Origin: Bacteroidota bacterium
Lineage (GTDB): Bacteria > Bacteroidota > Bacteroidia > Cytophagales > Cyclobacteriaceae
Assembly: GCA_023428695.1 (NCBI GenBank)
Contig: JAEYWY010000025.1
Location: forward strand, 116,748-180,747
Direction of reading: 5' to 3'
DNA length: 64,000 nucleotides
How positions within the stretch are numbered: position 1 is the first letter of the stretch; every line of letters begins with the position of its first letter. A program made the translations under genes and the position numbers. Of this stretch, positions 51,005 to 58,704 are shown piece by piece. Below the pieces are notes generated by a model, which saw nothing but the letters and a program-made list of their open reading frames with translations, did no database searches and was not told where the DNA came from.

Positions 51005-53197
51005 TTATGAAAGATTTATAATCTCGCCTTCTATTACTTTAACAAAGAATTGCACTTCATCAACCGATGTAAACTCTTTTGATAGGTGAGCAATTAGTTC
51101 AAGCAAGTGTGGCCTATGCAATTTTAGTTTCTCACTCGCTATTGCAAAAAGGAATTCCAAAATCCCTTCTGCCGACTCAAGATTATTAGGATTAAAAAGA
51201 ATAATTAGGTTCCTAAGCAATTCCTCACTTCTGGCTACGTCAATCGTAAAATCCAACTCTACTGGACGTGCAATTCTTAAGATTGAAGCCTGTATTACGC
51301 CGTCATTGTATCGAGTAAAGTTATTCGCATCTATTAACGATTTAACATGCTCATGTTGAATTAGGAATTTATCATCATCCTTTCTACCACTAATAAGTTT
51401 GGGGTGTCTTAAACAATGTATTACCATGTACATTATGAAATAAACATCCGCCTGTGAAACCTTATTCAGTTCAGGGAAATCAAAAAATGCAAAATTCGGC
51501 CTTAGCGATAATTCCTTTTTTAAAAATGGATCAGGGAAAAAGACATTGGTACTCATTCCAGCGAGTCGATTAATAGTCTGCACTCTCGATTGAATTATTT
51601 GAGAAGAAGTAGGATATTTTTGAATCCACGAACTCAGAAGTTCCCGCTCCCAACCAAATGATGGTTTAAGGAATCTCGTAGTGAGTTGAGAGTGATTATT
51701 CGGAAGAAAGCATTCAGCAAGAATAAATAGTTTGTTGATTTGCGTTGTACCCTGTCTAGATTCTAGATTACTCCGCAGAGTCTTCAACTTATCCAAATCG
51801 TGCAGCCGCCCTATCCCAACTAAATAAAAAATCGATGAGTGTTTAAAACGTCGTAAGCTTTGAGCAACACCGTTCAAAATGTTTCCGGTAGATATGCATG
51901 ACGCCACAACCAATAGTGTCTTGTATCTTCCAATATTTTCAAGCTTAGAGACATCTTTAAATGAAACCACCTCTGGCGATGGTCCACCTAACGATTTGAG
52001 AAACTTATCGACCTCGTTTGCCAAATGTTTCGATGATATATCTTCTAGATATATGACCAAATTGGTAGACGCTGGTAAGCAATTATTTAAAAATTTATCT
52101 AGTTCATTCTTGAACAAACCGTTAGACTCTATTAAGGGTGGAAGATCAAAATAGACATCCCGTATCTTTCCAGAACCAGCGCCTTCCCCTTTATACACAG
52201 CAATAGAATTACACGCTGTTAAATACTTAATAGCCGTTCCAAAGCTGGGAGTGTTATTGTGGTGCTTCTTAATTATAACACTTTGAATGAGCACTCTAGA
52301 AGGCATAAAATGATCATCTCTGACAAGCACTGGAATTGAATTGTCATTGCAGTAGTCACAATTCTCTGAACCGAACTGCTGAAGTTGATGGTCCTTAGGC
52401 AATAACTCATGAAAAACCGCAGCGACATTGAAAACGATTTTTCTAGTCGTACCTATCTCCCGCTCAACATTTTGCGAATTAAATATTAGCGTGACTATCT
52501 CTAAATCAGGTTCGAATTTTCTAATCCCATCCTCTAGTCTACCCGAGTTTGAGGCGGAAATTAAGACCAACGATCCTCTCTTAAAACGGTATTCCTTGAA
52601 GGCATACGATTTAAAACTTCGAATAGGAACTTCCAAAAGTTTACCGAATAATGAGCGCATGTAAATCAACGCATACGGAATAGTTAGGATCGAGGAGGTG
52701 TCAGAAACTATTTCTGTGAGGGATTCTTCGTTTATAAACTTAAGTAATTGAAGGGCCACAAAATTAATTTCCTCATTTCGAGATAGCATATTTGCAGTCC
52801 TAATGAAATATGGAGAATGGGTGAGTGAAGGGTTGACGTAATGGAAATTATTGTCAGAATGCAATATTATATTGTTACGATGTACTATTGTTAAATTGCC
52901 ATGGTACATTAGAGTGGCGGAAAAATCACTTTCCTCTATTAAACCGTTCTCACTATACGGTAATAAGATTATTTGCTCATCATCAACATGGGCGGAAGAA
53001 TTTACAATCTTTTTAAGCATTACTTCACTAAGTATCCCATTAGGATAGATGATAACAACAAAATTGCTTCGTTGCTGATTCGAATGAAAAGACTTAATCT
53101 CAGCCGTGAGGTCCTCCTCAACGATATCTTTACAGCAGCAAAAAATTGCTGTATAACTTGATCCTTTATCTGAAAAACTGAAAATGAAGCTATTCAT
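51005..53197 (-). CDS. Unrecognised 730-residue protein with phosphoribosyltransferase-like motifs
   Basis: I do not recognise this family. Two similar strand-loop-helix segments stand out: GSLVLISASNSGRLEDGI (208-225) and KTLLVVASCISTGNILNGV (426-444). Both resemble the PRPP-binding loop of type I phosphoribosyltransferases, but with the two acidic residues replaced by Ala/Ser, so they could be binding rather than catalytic. A CxxC (Cys280, Cys283) may hold zinc. The C-terminal 200 residues are helical. The gene overlaps the GHKL gene by eight bases and precedes SIR2 by 33, so it is the second gene of a four-gene operon. The fold assignment is inference only. Confidence 0.6.
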   Translation of the reverse strand: MNSFIFSFSDKGSSYTAIFCCCKDIVEEDLTAEIKSFHSNQQRSNFVVIIYPNGILSEVMLKKIVNSSAHVDDEQIILLPYSENGLIEESDFSATLMYHGNLTIVHRNNIILHSDNNFHYVNPSLTHSPYFIRTANMLSRNEEINFVALQLLKFINEESLTEIVSDTSSILTIPYALIYMRSLFGKLLEVPIRSFKSYAFKEYRFKRGSLVLISASNSGRLEDGIRKFEPDLEIVTLIFNSQNVEREIGTTRKIVFNVAAVFHELLPKDHQLQQFGSENCDYCNDNSIPVLVRDDHFMPSRVLIQSVIIKKHHNNTPSFGTAIKYLTACNSIAVYKGEGAGSGKIRDVYFDLPPLIESNGLFKNELDKFLNNCLPASTNLVIYLEDISSKHLANEVDKFLKSLGGPSPEVVSFKDVSKLENIGRYKTLLVVASCISTGNILNGVAQSLRRFKHSSIFYLVGIGRLHDLDKLKTLRSNLESRQGTTQINKLFILAECFLPNNHSQLTTRFLKPSFGWERELLSSWIQKYPTSSQIIQSRVQTINRLAGMSTNVFFPDPFLKKELSLRPNFAFFDFPELNKVSQADVYFIMYMVIHCLRHPKLISGRKDDDKFLIQHEHVKSLIDANNFTRYNDGVIQASILRIARPVELDFTIDVARSEELLRNLIILFNPNNLESAEGILEFLFAIASEKLKLHRPHLLELIAHLSKEFTSVDEVQFFVKVIEGEIINLS

Positions 53198-54482
53198 TAC
53201 GATATAAGAAAGGATATAGTATTGTGACCACTGTCCCCTCTACAAGTCCCTTAACCTCTGCTTTAAAAGACAACCCTGCCCCGTCTACCTCTTCTTGCCG
53301 AAGTCTGTCTTGTAAAAAATTCCGAAATAATGAGACGTGTCCGCTACGAACTGAGAGGAAGCCATTATTGCCTATGACCTTTATCACATTATTTAAGCCC
53401 CGCCCCCGTACTTCATAGCGTCCGGAGCGATCTGACGTAACGTATTTATTGAAGCAATTGATGACCGCGGCTATTTCCTCATTGCCTCCAATTTTATTAT
53501 AATCTTTTTGAAGCCATCGTCTAGCCATTCCGGGTCCAACATCAATCATGGATATTTCGCAAAGACCGATCTTGGTATCGGGATATAGTTCGGATTGCCA
53601 GCTGGGTATACCAAGTTCGTGAGGTAAAGTATTTGTTAAGCGAGAAATGTAATCAGTTACAGTATCTGTGTTTGCTCTAAGCTGAAGTTTCACACGGTTT
53701 TCCATTAGGATGTTTATATAACAACCCCGGAGATTCTTTTGGTACTCATTGCTATCATCGAAAGTCGTACGAGCCCACTCATCCGTATTATCGAATAGTT
53801 CCTTTATAAGAATACCGATGTCGTTATGGGTTTCATTTCGGTAAAGACCTTCTCTAAGCTTTAGGCGGTTATACCGAAATACTTTTGTAATCCAGGAAAT
53901 AATTTCCTTTTTTGATCGAAGGGACTTGTCCGCGCTATAAAAATACGATGTGCCATTAAGCGCGGGGATATGATCAAAGTTAGGTATGAACATTGTTAGC
54001 CCGTGCCTTTCTTTCTCATCTCCTCTATCGCTGAATAATGCTTGCCGCAGTTCTTGCAATTGGTTTTTAGGCGCGTCCGTAAGATCACCGTTTTCAAAAG
54101 TAAGAGAGTAAAGTTGCTCTTGGAGATTGAGCCTGACAATACATTGTGACGAAAGCCTACTGTGGTTTATCGCAGAACCATTCTTATTAAAGAATTGGAC
54201 ATTTGGCATATCCTTTCCAAGAAGAATGATCGCCAAGACTTGATAGTACTGATAAAAATTGCTCAGGATAAAATGCTCATCACGTTCATCAATATACAAA
54301 CTGATGACTATCTTTTCACAGTTCCTTAGCCTAGTCGCTATATGTTGCAATAGCCTAAGAAAAAGCCCAGGTCCGTAGGCCGAAACAGGAACAATATCAA
54401 TGAACATTTCATTGTTAGATAGATTTTCATCTATCAGATTTTCTAGAATCTCTGTAGTTAGTATCTCTGGAATTCGTTGCAT
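53190..54482 (-). CDS. GHKL (histidine-kinase/Hsp90-type) ATPase heading the SIR2-HerA operon
   Basis: The 430-residue protein has a roughly 200-residue N-terminal alpha/beta domain of unknown kind. A GHKL ATPase domain follows, with N-box ELFDNTDE (228-235), G1 box DVGPGMA (314-320), G2 lid RGRGL (359-363) and the closing EGTVVTI (415-421). No dimerisation/phospho-acceptor His domain or response regulator is seen, so it is not an ordinary sensor kinase. The gene is first in the leftward operon and overlaps the next gene by eight bases. A role as sensor or ATP-driven switch for the SIR2-HerA effector is inferred from position. Confidence 0.82.
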   Translation of the reverse strand: MQRIPEILTTEILENLIDENLSNNEMFIDIVPVSAYGPGLFLRLLQHIATRLRNCEKIVISLYIDERDEHFILSNFYQYYQVLAIILLGKDMPNVQFFNKNGSAINHSRLSSQCIVRLNLQEQLYSLTFENGDLTDAPKNQLQELRQALFSDRGDEKERHGLTMFIPNFDHIPALNGTSYFYSADKSLRSKKEIISWITKVFRYNRLKLREGLYRNETHNDIGILIKELFDNTDEWARTTFDDSNEYQKNLRGCYINILMENRVKLQLRANTDTVTDYISRLTNTLPHELGIPSWQSELYPDTKIGLCEISMIDVGPGMARRWLQKDYNKIGGNEEIAAVINCFNKYVTSDRSGRYEVRGRGLNNVIKVIGNNGFLSVRSGHVSLFRNFLQDRLRQEEVDGAGLSFKAEVKGLVEGTVVTILYPFLYRNE

Positions 54483-54493
54483 GGTATTTATTC

Positions 54494-54513
54494 GGAGTCT
54501 TTATGAAGACTCC
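54494..54513 (-). promoter_or_regulatory. Leader hairpin just before the GHKL start codon
   Basis: GGAGTCTT and AAGACTCC form a perfect 8-bp stem with a four-base loop, 12 bases upstream of the start codon in the leader of the defence operon. It could be an operator or control translation. Confidence 0.5.
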
Positions 54514-54617
54514 AAAACGATGAGAAATTATAATTATGCCCACTGTTATGGAACAAACTTATTTAGATTCCTCGTGGGCTAGTGATCGAGTGGATCTGGT
54601 GGGTCAGGGAATCACTA

Positions 54618-54648
54618 CTAAAGTAAATAATTTCCGGTCAAGCGGCAA
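54618..54648 (-). promoter_or_regulatory. Candidate promoter of the four-gene defence operon
   Basis: Leftward, TTG (complement of 54646-54648) and TACTTTAG (complement of 54618-54625) are 20 bases apart, close to the Bacteroidota consensus. The leader to the GHKL start would be about 125 bases. Confidence 0.4.
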
Positions 54649-54684
54649 TACCCACAAGCACGGAAAAATCGGTCCCACCTTCGG

Positions 54685-54780
54685 CCTATAGTGTGAGAGG
54701 CCCGCTATTCAGGCTCATACTTTCGAGTATGATGTTTAGAAAAATATCTCCCAATTGGGACGCTATAGTGAAAGGCCCGC
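54685..54780 (-). repeat. Two imperfect direct repeats upstream of the defence operon
   Basis: Leftward, two units begin GCGGGCCTTTCACTATAG (ending 54780) and GCGGGCCTCTCACACTATAG (ending 54704). Each continues into TGGGA and then GATTTTTC or GATATTTTTC. The units are 76 bases apart with a TTCG-loop hairpin between them. They may be operators, or part of a structured RNA or mobile remnant. Confidence 0.55.
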
Positions 54781-54869
54781 GAATCAATGATGCAGTTTTG
54801 AGCCATACGATTCATTCTGCATGCTCACAGATTTCATCTTCACCAACATTTGCATGCTGAAATATTTCG

Positions 54870-54894
54870 CTCCCAGCCTGGACCAAGCTGGGAG
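54870..54894. terminator. Hairpin, possible terminator
   Basis: CTCCCAGC and GCTGGGAG form a perfect 8-bp stem with a nine-base loop, followed by TTATTTGATT. The T run is weak and no clear gene precedes it. Confidence 0.35.
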
Positions 54895-55173
54895 TTATTT
54901 GATTGTCTTTATTGGAACATTGATAAATAGATCGTCCCAAGGCCCCATGACTGCACCATTCAGAACGGTCGGCATCAATCCTTCAAAATTCCTCGCAAAA
55001 CTGGAAAACCCAATCCCCCACTATCCCGTCTTATCAAAAAACCTCCGCTCAACAGCCACCTCTACTCCAAAAAATTGATCTTAGCTAGTTGATCGCCTGC
55101 GCAAACTGAATCGATAACAAATAAAGCCATTGCCATTGCATAAGCCTGCATGACCAGCTAACTTCTCCTGCAA

Positions 55174-55947
55174 ATGATACTCGAAACCTTTATGCCGACA
55201 GAAAGGCTAAGGCCTTTTGTGAAGTGCTACATCGTGGTTGACTGTGATAAAACCATGGTCAATACCATGCTTCCGGATACCTCCATTGTCCTGGGATTCC
55301 GGTTTAAAGGCTCAACGAAATACATCACCGACACCGAGAATACGCTTCCATTTGCAGTGGTTGCCGGACTGAGAAAATCGATTCAACTGATGAAAGACGA
55401 AAGGGGCACCGGGAACCTCCTCGTAGTCTTCAGGACCTCAGGCGCCGCTGCATTCTTTAAAGAGCCCCTGCATGATATGTTTGGCGAAGTGTTGTCGCTC
55501 AACGAGTTTTCTAATTTCAACGTATTAAGCCGACTGGAGGATAAATTGTGCGAGGCAAAATCAAGTCAGGATAGAATTAACATAGTCGAAACGTTCTTGC
55601 AGGAAAAACTTTGCGATCATAAACAAGACGCGCTTGTTGCCCATGCAATCAACATCATCAATACGCATAAAGGGTTCATAAAAATCAGGGATCTGGCCGC
55701 TAAACTTTGTATAAGCATTGATCCTTTTGAAAAAAGGTTCAGGAGGGCCACAGGCGCCACCCCTAAACATTTCTGCTACATCGTGCGCATGAACACAATT
55801 CTCACCGAATTGAATGATAGAAGTCTCGCGCAAACTGCAGCTCAGGCTGGCTACTACGACCAGGCACACTTTACGAAAGACTTCAAATTATTCACCGGAA
55901 AAACACCACTCGAATTCCTGAAAAACCCGCTGCCGCGAGATCACTGA
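55174..55947 (+). CDS. AraC family transcriptional regulator
   Basis: The 257-residue protein has an N-terminal beta-rich domain of the DUF6597 type (MILETFMPTERLRPFVKCYI, MLPDTSIVLGFRFKG) and a C-terminal AraC double helix-turn-helix (KIRDLAAKLCISIDPFEKRFRR, then AQAGYYDQAHFTKDFKLFTG). The first helix-turn-helix shows SIDPFEKRFRRATGATPK, and the second ends GKTPLEF. It probably controls the two following genes, from which it is separated by 52 bases. Confidence 0.92.
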   Translation: MILETFMPTERLRPFVKCYIVVDCDKTMVNTMLPDTSIVLGFRFKGSTKYITDTENTLPFAVVAGLRKSIQLMKDERGTGNLLVVFRTSGAAAFFKEPLHDMFGEVLSLNEFSNFNVLSRLEDKLCEAKSSQDRINIVETFLQEKLCDHKQDALVAHAINIINTHKGFIKIRDLAAKLCISIDPFEKRFRRATGATPKHFCYIVRMNTILTELNDRSLAQTAAQAGYYDQAHFTKDFKLFTGKTPLEFLKNPLPRDH

Positions 55948-55999
55948 TTTTTTACAAGACCGTCAGGATGATGGCTGATAGTTTTGCCATAAAAAGTAT

Positions 56000-56398
56000 A
56001 TGGCGTATAAAATATCAAAAACACGACTTTGGTCATCGTACATCCTTCAGGGCATCGTGGCATTCTTCCTTTTTATCGGGGCAGTTAACAACCTGATAAA
56101 AACCGAAACTGCGCTTGAGAATGCAGCAGCATTAGGTTATCCTGAAAGTGCACTCGTTCCAATGGCCATTGCGTTGATCATCGGACTGTGCTGCTACGTA
56201 ATTCCAAAAACCTCTGTACTGGGTGCTTTAATATTAACAGGCTGGTTTGGTGGTGCCGTGGCCACGCACATCATTCATGGAGATTCGTTTGTCATCCTCC
56301 TGACGCCAATATTGTTTGCCATATTGGTTTGGCTTGCCATTGGATTACGTGACAAAAATGTCCAGGCCGTTTTGTTCTTAAACAAGCTACATATATGA
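56000..56398 (+). CDS. DoxX-like family membrane protein
   Basis: The 132-residue protein has four hydrophobic segments and the DoxX-like layout (GAVNNLIKTETALENAAALG, then LIIGLCCYVIPKTSVLGALI and GGAVATHIIHGD). Such proteins often follow AraC or TetR regulators in Bacteroidota. Function unknown; located in the inner membrane. The next gene overlaps its stop in ATGA. Confidence 0.87.
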   Translation: MAYKISKTRLWSSYILQGIVAFFLFIGAVNNLIKTETALENAAALGYPESALVPMAIALIIGLCCYVIPKTSVLGALILTGWFGGAVATHIIHGDSFVILLTPILFAILVWLAIGLRDKNVQAVLFLNKLHI

Positions 56399-56946
56399 GT
56401 GTGTGGCTTATCATTCTACTCACCGTAGTTGCTGTCATTACAATTCTGCTGGTGGCCGCGTTGTTTTTGCCGAAGCACTATTCAGTAACCGTATCAGAAA
56501 CGATCAACCAACCAAGATACTTCGTTTATGCCTATGTGAGTCTCTTCAACAATCAGATGCAGTATAGCGAGTGGTTGAGGGCTGATCCTGAACTTTCGCC
56601 CACGGTGACAGGTGAAGATGGAAAGGTTGGTGCAATACTAAGATGGGAGAGTCACAACCGCGACAAGAATAAAAATGTGGGCACCGGTGAACAGGAAATT
56701 GTAAAAATGGACAGCAATACCATTGAGCTTGAACTGCGATTCATAAAACCCCTGGAAGCCACCTGCAAGCTTGTAAACAATTTCATTGAACCCGCACCCG
56801 GTATAACGCAGTATACATGCACCTTTTATGGATACGCCAAATTCCCTGTCAACCTGCCAAACTACCTGATAGGAAGACGAATTATTAAGAAGACGCAGCA
56901 AAAGATCTTGAGGAATATCAAGGCGATAGTTGAGCAGCGTGCATGA
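56395..56946 (+). CDS. SRPBCC family protein (polyketide cyclase-like)
   Basis: The 183-residue protein has an N-terminal membrane helix (LIILLTVVAVITILLVAALF). An SRPBCC (START-like) domain follows, with FVYAYVSLFNNQMQYSEW, GEDGKVGAILRWES and the C-terminal amphipathic helix. This hydrophobic-pocket fold binds small ligands. The start overlaps the DoxX-like stop by four bases, so the AraC / DoxX / SRPBCC genes form one operon. Confidence 0.87.
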   Translation: MSVWLIILLTVVAVITILLVAALFLPKHYSVTVSETINQPRYFVYAYVSLFNNQMQYSEWLRADPELSPTVTGEDGKVGAILRWESHNRDKNKNVGTGEQEIVKMDSNTIELELRFIKPLEATCKLVNNFIEPAPGITQYTCTFYGYAKFPVNLPNYLIGRRIIKKTQQKILRNIKAIVEQRA

Positions 56947-56956
56947 CTCATCGCAA

Positions 56957-57371
56957 GACGTCTGAACCGTGATCTAAGGATTAAAGGATGGACGTGATGA
57001 GGGGTGATGGATTGGAAGGAGGAAGCTGAAGATTAGTGGCTTCTTCCAAAATGCAGGTGCTGCAAAGCTTGTACTCCTGCCTTTAAACCTCCGCGCACCC
57101 CTTACCCCTAAAGGGGAACAGCCGCACGGACAGTCAAGTAAGTAACAAGACATGAAAACCAAGCGAGCCGAATCAAGTTAGAACTGCGCGTGGGTCGCTT
57201 TACAAAAAAAAGGGTGCGCGTGGGAAGACGCGTGATTGAATTGAATACTCATCCAGGATGCAGCAACTGCAAGAATTGTACTTCGTCATTTTGAACTCCT
57301 CTAGCCGCGGAGTATTGGAGTTTTTCTGCCTTGAAGATGGTGGGCGATTGAGTTTAGTCTTGTCCTTCTTT
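56957..57371 (+). repeat. Long intergenic repeat, unit 1 (A-B-C)
   Basis: The unit begins GACGTCTGAACCGTGAT (A), continues with the CCCCTTACCCCTAAAGGGG core, then GAACTGCGCGTGGG (B, from 57181) and CTAGCCGCGGAGTATTGG (C). It spans 415 bases and is followed directly by unit 2. It has no credible gene. Confidence 0.85.
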
Positions 57372-57712
57372 GACGTCTGAACCGTGATTCAAGGATTAAA
57401 GGAGGGACTTGATGAGGATTGATGGATTGGAAGGAGGAAGCGTGAAGATTAATGGCTTCTGCTACCTGAATGCAGGTGCTGCAAAGCTTGCACTCCTGAC
57501 TTTAAACCTCCGCGCACCCCTTACCCCTAAAGGGGAACAGCCGCACGGACAGTTTAGACATGAAAACCAAGCGAGCCGAATCAAGTTAGAACTGCGCGTG
57601 GCTCCCTTTAGGGAAAAAAGGGTGCGCGTGGGAAGACGCGTGATTGAATTGAATACTCATCCAGGACGCAGCAACTGCAAGTGTTGTACTTCGTCATTTG
57701 AACTCCTTCGAA
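57372..57712 (+). repeat. Long intergenic repeat, unit 2 (A-B)
   Basis: Parts A and B are repeated in tandem with unit 1 (B from 57589); part C is missing and the sequence changes after GAACTCCTTCG. The 104-codon frame at 57409-57723 lies entirely within the repeat and is interrupted in the other units, so it is not called as a gene. Confidence 0.85.
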
Positions 57713-57772
57713 TACGGCTGTAGCGCAATAACGGGATAATTAAATTGTGAGAGCAGGCTGAATCCTAGTATT

Positions 57773-58162
57773 CTATTTTGGCATTACAAAATGCCTATAT
57801 GCAAAGCGCCAGGGAATAACAATAGGTATCAGTATTACGCCAATTAAACATGCAAAAAGAGTTTCTTTAGCGTATGTGTCAAGATCATTATTAACCCAGC
57901 TCGGTAAGGCGAACCCGGTCACCCAAATTAATTTCCAAATTAGTTCGAAGATTAAAATCGGGAGCATTTTCAAGGGATAGCGTATTCCTATTATCGCGAG
58001 CAATGCTAAGGCTCCCAATAATGATTCAATCACTGAATCTTGATTTGCTAACCTTTGGTAGGGAGCTATTATTTCAGGCCAAACGGTCAACACCAAACCT
58101 ACTGATATCAGAAAATACATCGCACGCAGGAGGTATAGATTTAGTTTTGTTATTTCGGGCAT
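57773..58162 (-). CDS. Small membrane protein lying between repeat copies
   Basis: The 129-residue protein has four hydrophobic segments (for example AMYFLISVGLVLTVWPEII, LLGALALLAIIGIRY, ETLFACLIGVILIPIVIPW). I cannot name the family. It is flanked by unit 2 and by the rearranged third repeat, and runs against the repeat direction. It may have arrived by an insertion or recombination between repeat copies. No partner gene is adjacent. Confidence 0.65.
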   Translation of the reverse strand: MPEITKLNLYLLRAMYFLISVGLVLTVWPEIIAPYQRLANQDSVIESLLGALALLAIIGIRYPLKMLPILIFELIWKLIWVTGFALPSWVNNDLDTYAKETLFACLIGVILIPIVIPWRFAYRHFVMPK

Positions 58163-58214
58163 GAATAATCAGTTTTCCTGGGATGACGATTTAGTTCGTG
58201 AAATGTTACAGCCA

Positions 58215-58578
58215 GAACTGCGCGTGGGTCGCTTTACAAAAAAAAGGATGCGCGCGGGAAGACGCGTGATTGAATTGAATACTCATCCAGGACGCAGCAA
58301 CTGCAAGAATTGTACTTCGTCATTTGAACTCCTCTAGCCGCGGAGTATTGGAGTTTTTCTGCCTTGAAGATGGTGCGCGATTGAGTTTAGTTTTGTCCTT
58401 CTGTTGACGTCTGAACCGTGATTTAAGGATTAAAGGATGGACGTGATGAGGATTGATGGATTGGAAGGAGCGTGGAGATTAGTGGCTTCTTCCAAAATGC
58501 AGGTACTGCAAAGCTTGTACTCCTGCCTTTAAACCTCCGCGCACCCCCTCCTCTAACGGGAACAGTCGCACGGCCAAT
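58215..58578 (+). repeat. Long intergenic repeat, unit 3 (permuted B-C-A)
   Basis: This copy begins with B (GAACTGCGCGTGGG), goes on to C and ends with A from 58406, whose CCCCTAAAGGGG core is degenerate. The order B-C-A is what remains if the small membrane gene was inserted into a tandem array. Confidence 0.8.
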
Positions 58579-58599
58579 ACAGATGGAAGGCCCGTGCTT

Positions 58600-58694
58600 T
58601 AATCGGAAATTTTGCCCAAAAACCGTCCAGTAATCGGAAACTTACCCTAAAAGTGCCGTTTTAATCGGAAATTTTACCCAATTTTAGGTAAAAT
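58600..58694 (+). promoter_or_regulatory. Three 31-bp-spaced direct repeats before the AbiEi-Fic gene, likely operators
   Basis: TAATCGGAAA followed by TTTTGCCC, CTTACCCT or TTTTACCC starts at 58600, 58631 and 58662, exactly 31 bases apart. The last copy overlaps an 8-bp inverted repeat ATTTTACC / GGTAAAAT (58671-58678 and 58687-58694). A weaker TAATGGGAAA covers the start codon. Regular spacing of about three helical turns suits cooperative repressor binding. Confidence 0.65.
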
Positions 58695-58704
58695 CGATCA
58701 GTTA

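Larger units (their letters stand above)
54514..55173. other. Gene-free region upstream of the defence operon
   Basis: No gene is supported here. It contains the operon promoter, two related repeat units, a CCCAATTGGG palindrome, a hairpin with a TTCG loop (54716-54731), and a further 8-bp hairpin at 54870. A rightward 85-codon frame at 54821 crosses the last hairpin and resembles nothing known to me. Confidence 0.55.

Noticed and set aside
54685..54780. CRISPR or retron at the paired repeats
   Set aside because: Only two units are seen, there is no reverse transcriptase or cas gene, and the spacing does not fit a CRISPR array.
54821..55078. 85-codon frame upstream of the AraC gene
   Set aside because: It spans a strong hairpin, lacks any recognisable motif and has unusual composition.
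57409..57723. 104-codon frame in repeat unit 2
   Set aside because: It lies wholly in a non-coding repeat. The other copies break the frame, and it reads through the CCCCTAAAGGGG palindrome.
58600..58680. CRISPR array at the 31-bp repeats
   Set aside because: There are only three repeats of about 18-21 bases with about 10-base gaps, far shorter than CRISPR spacers, and no cas genes are present.
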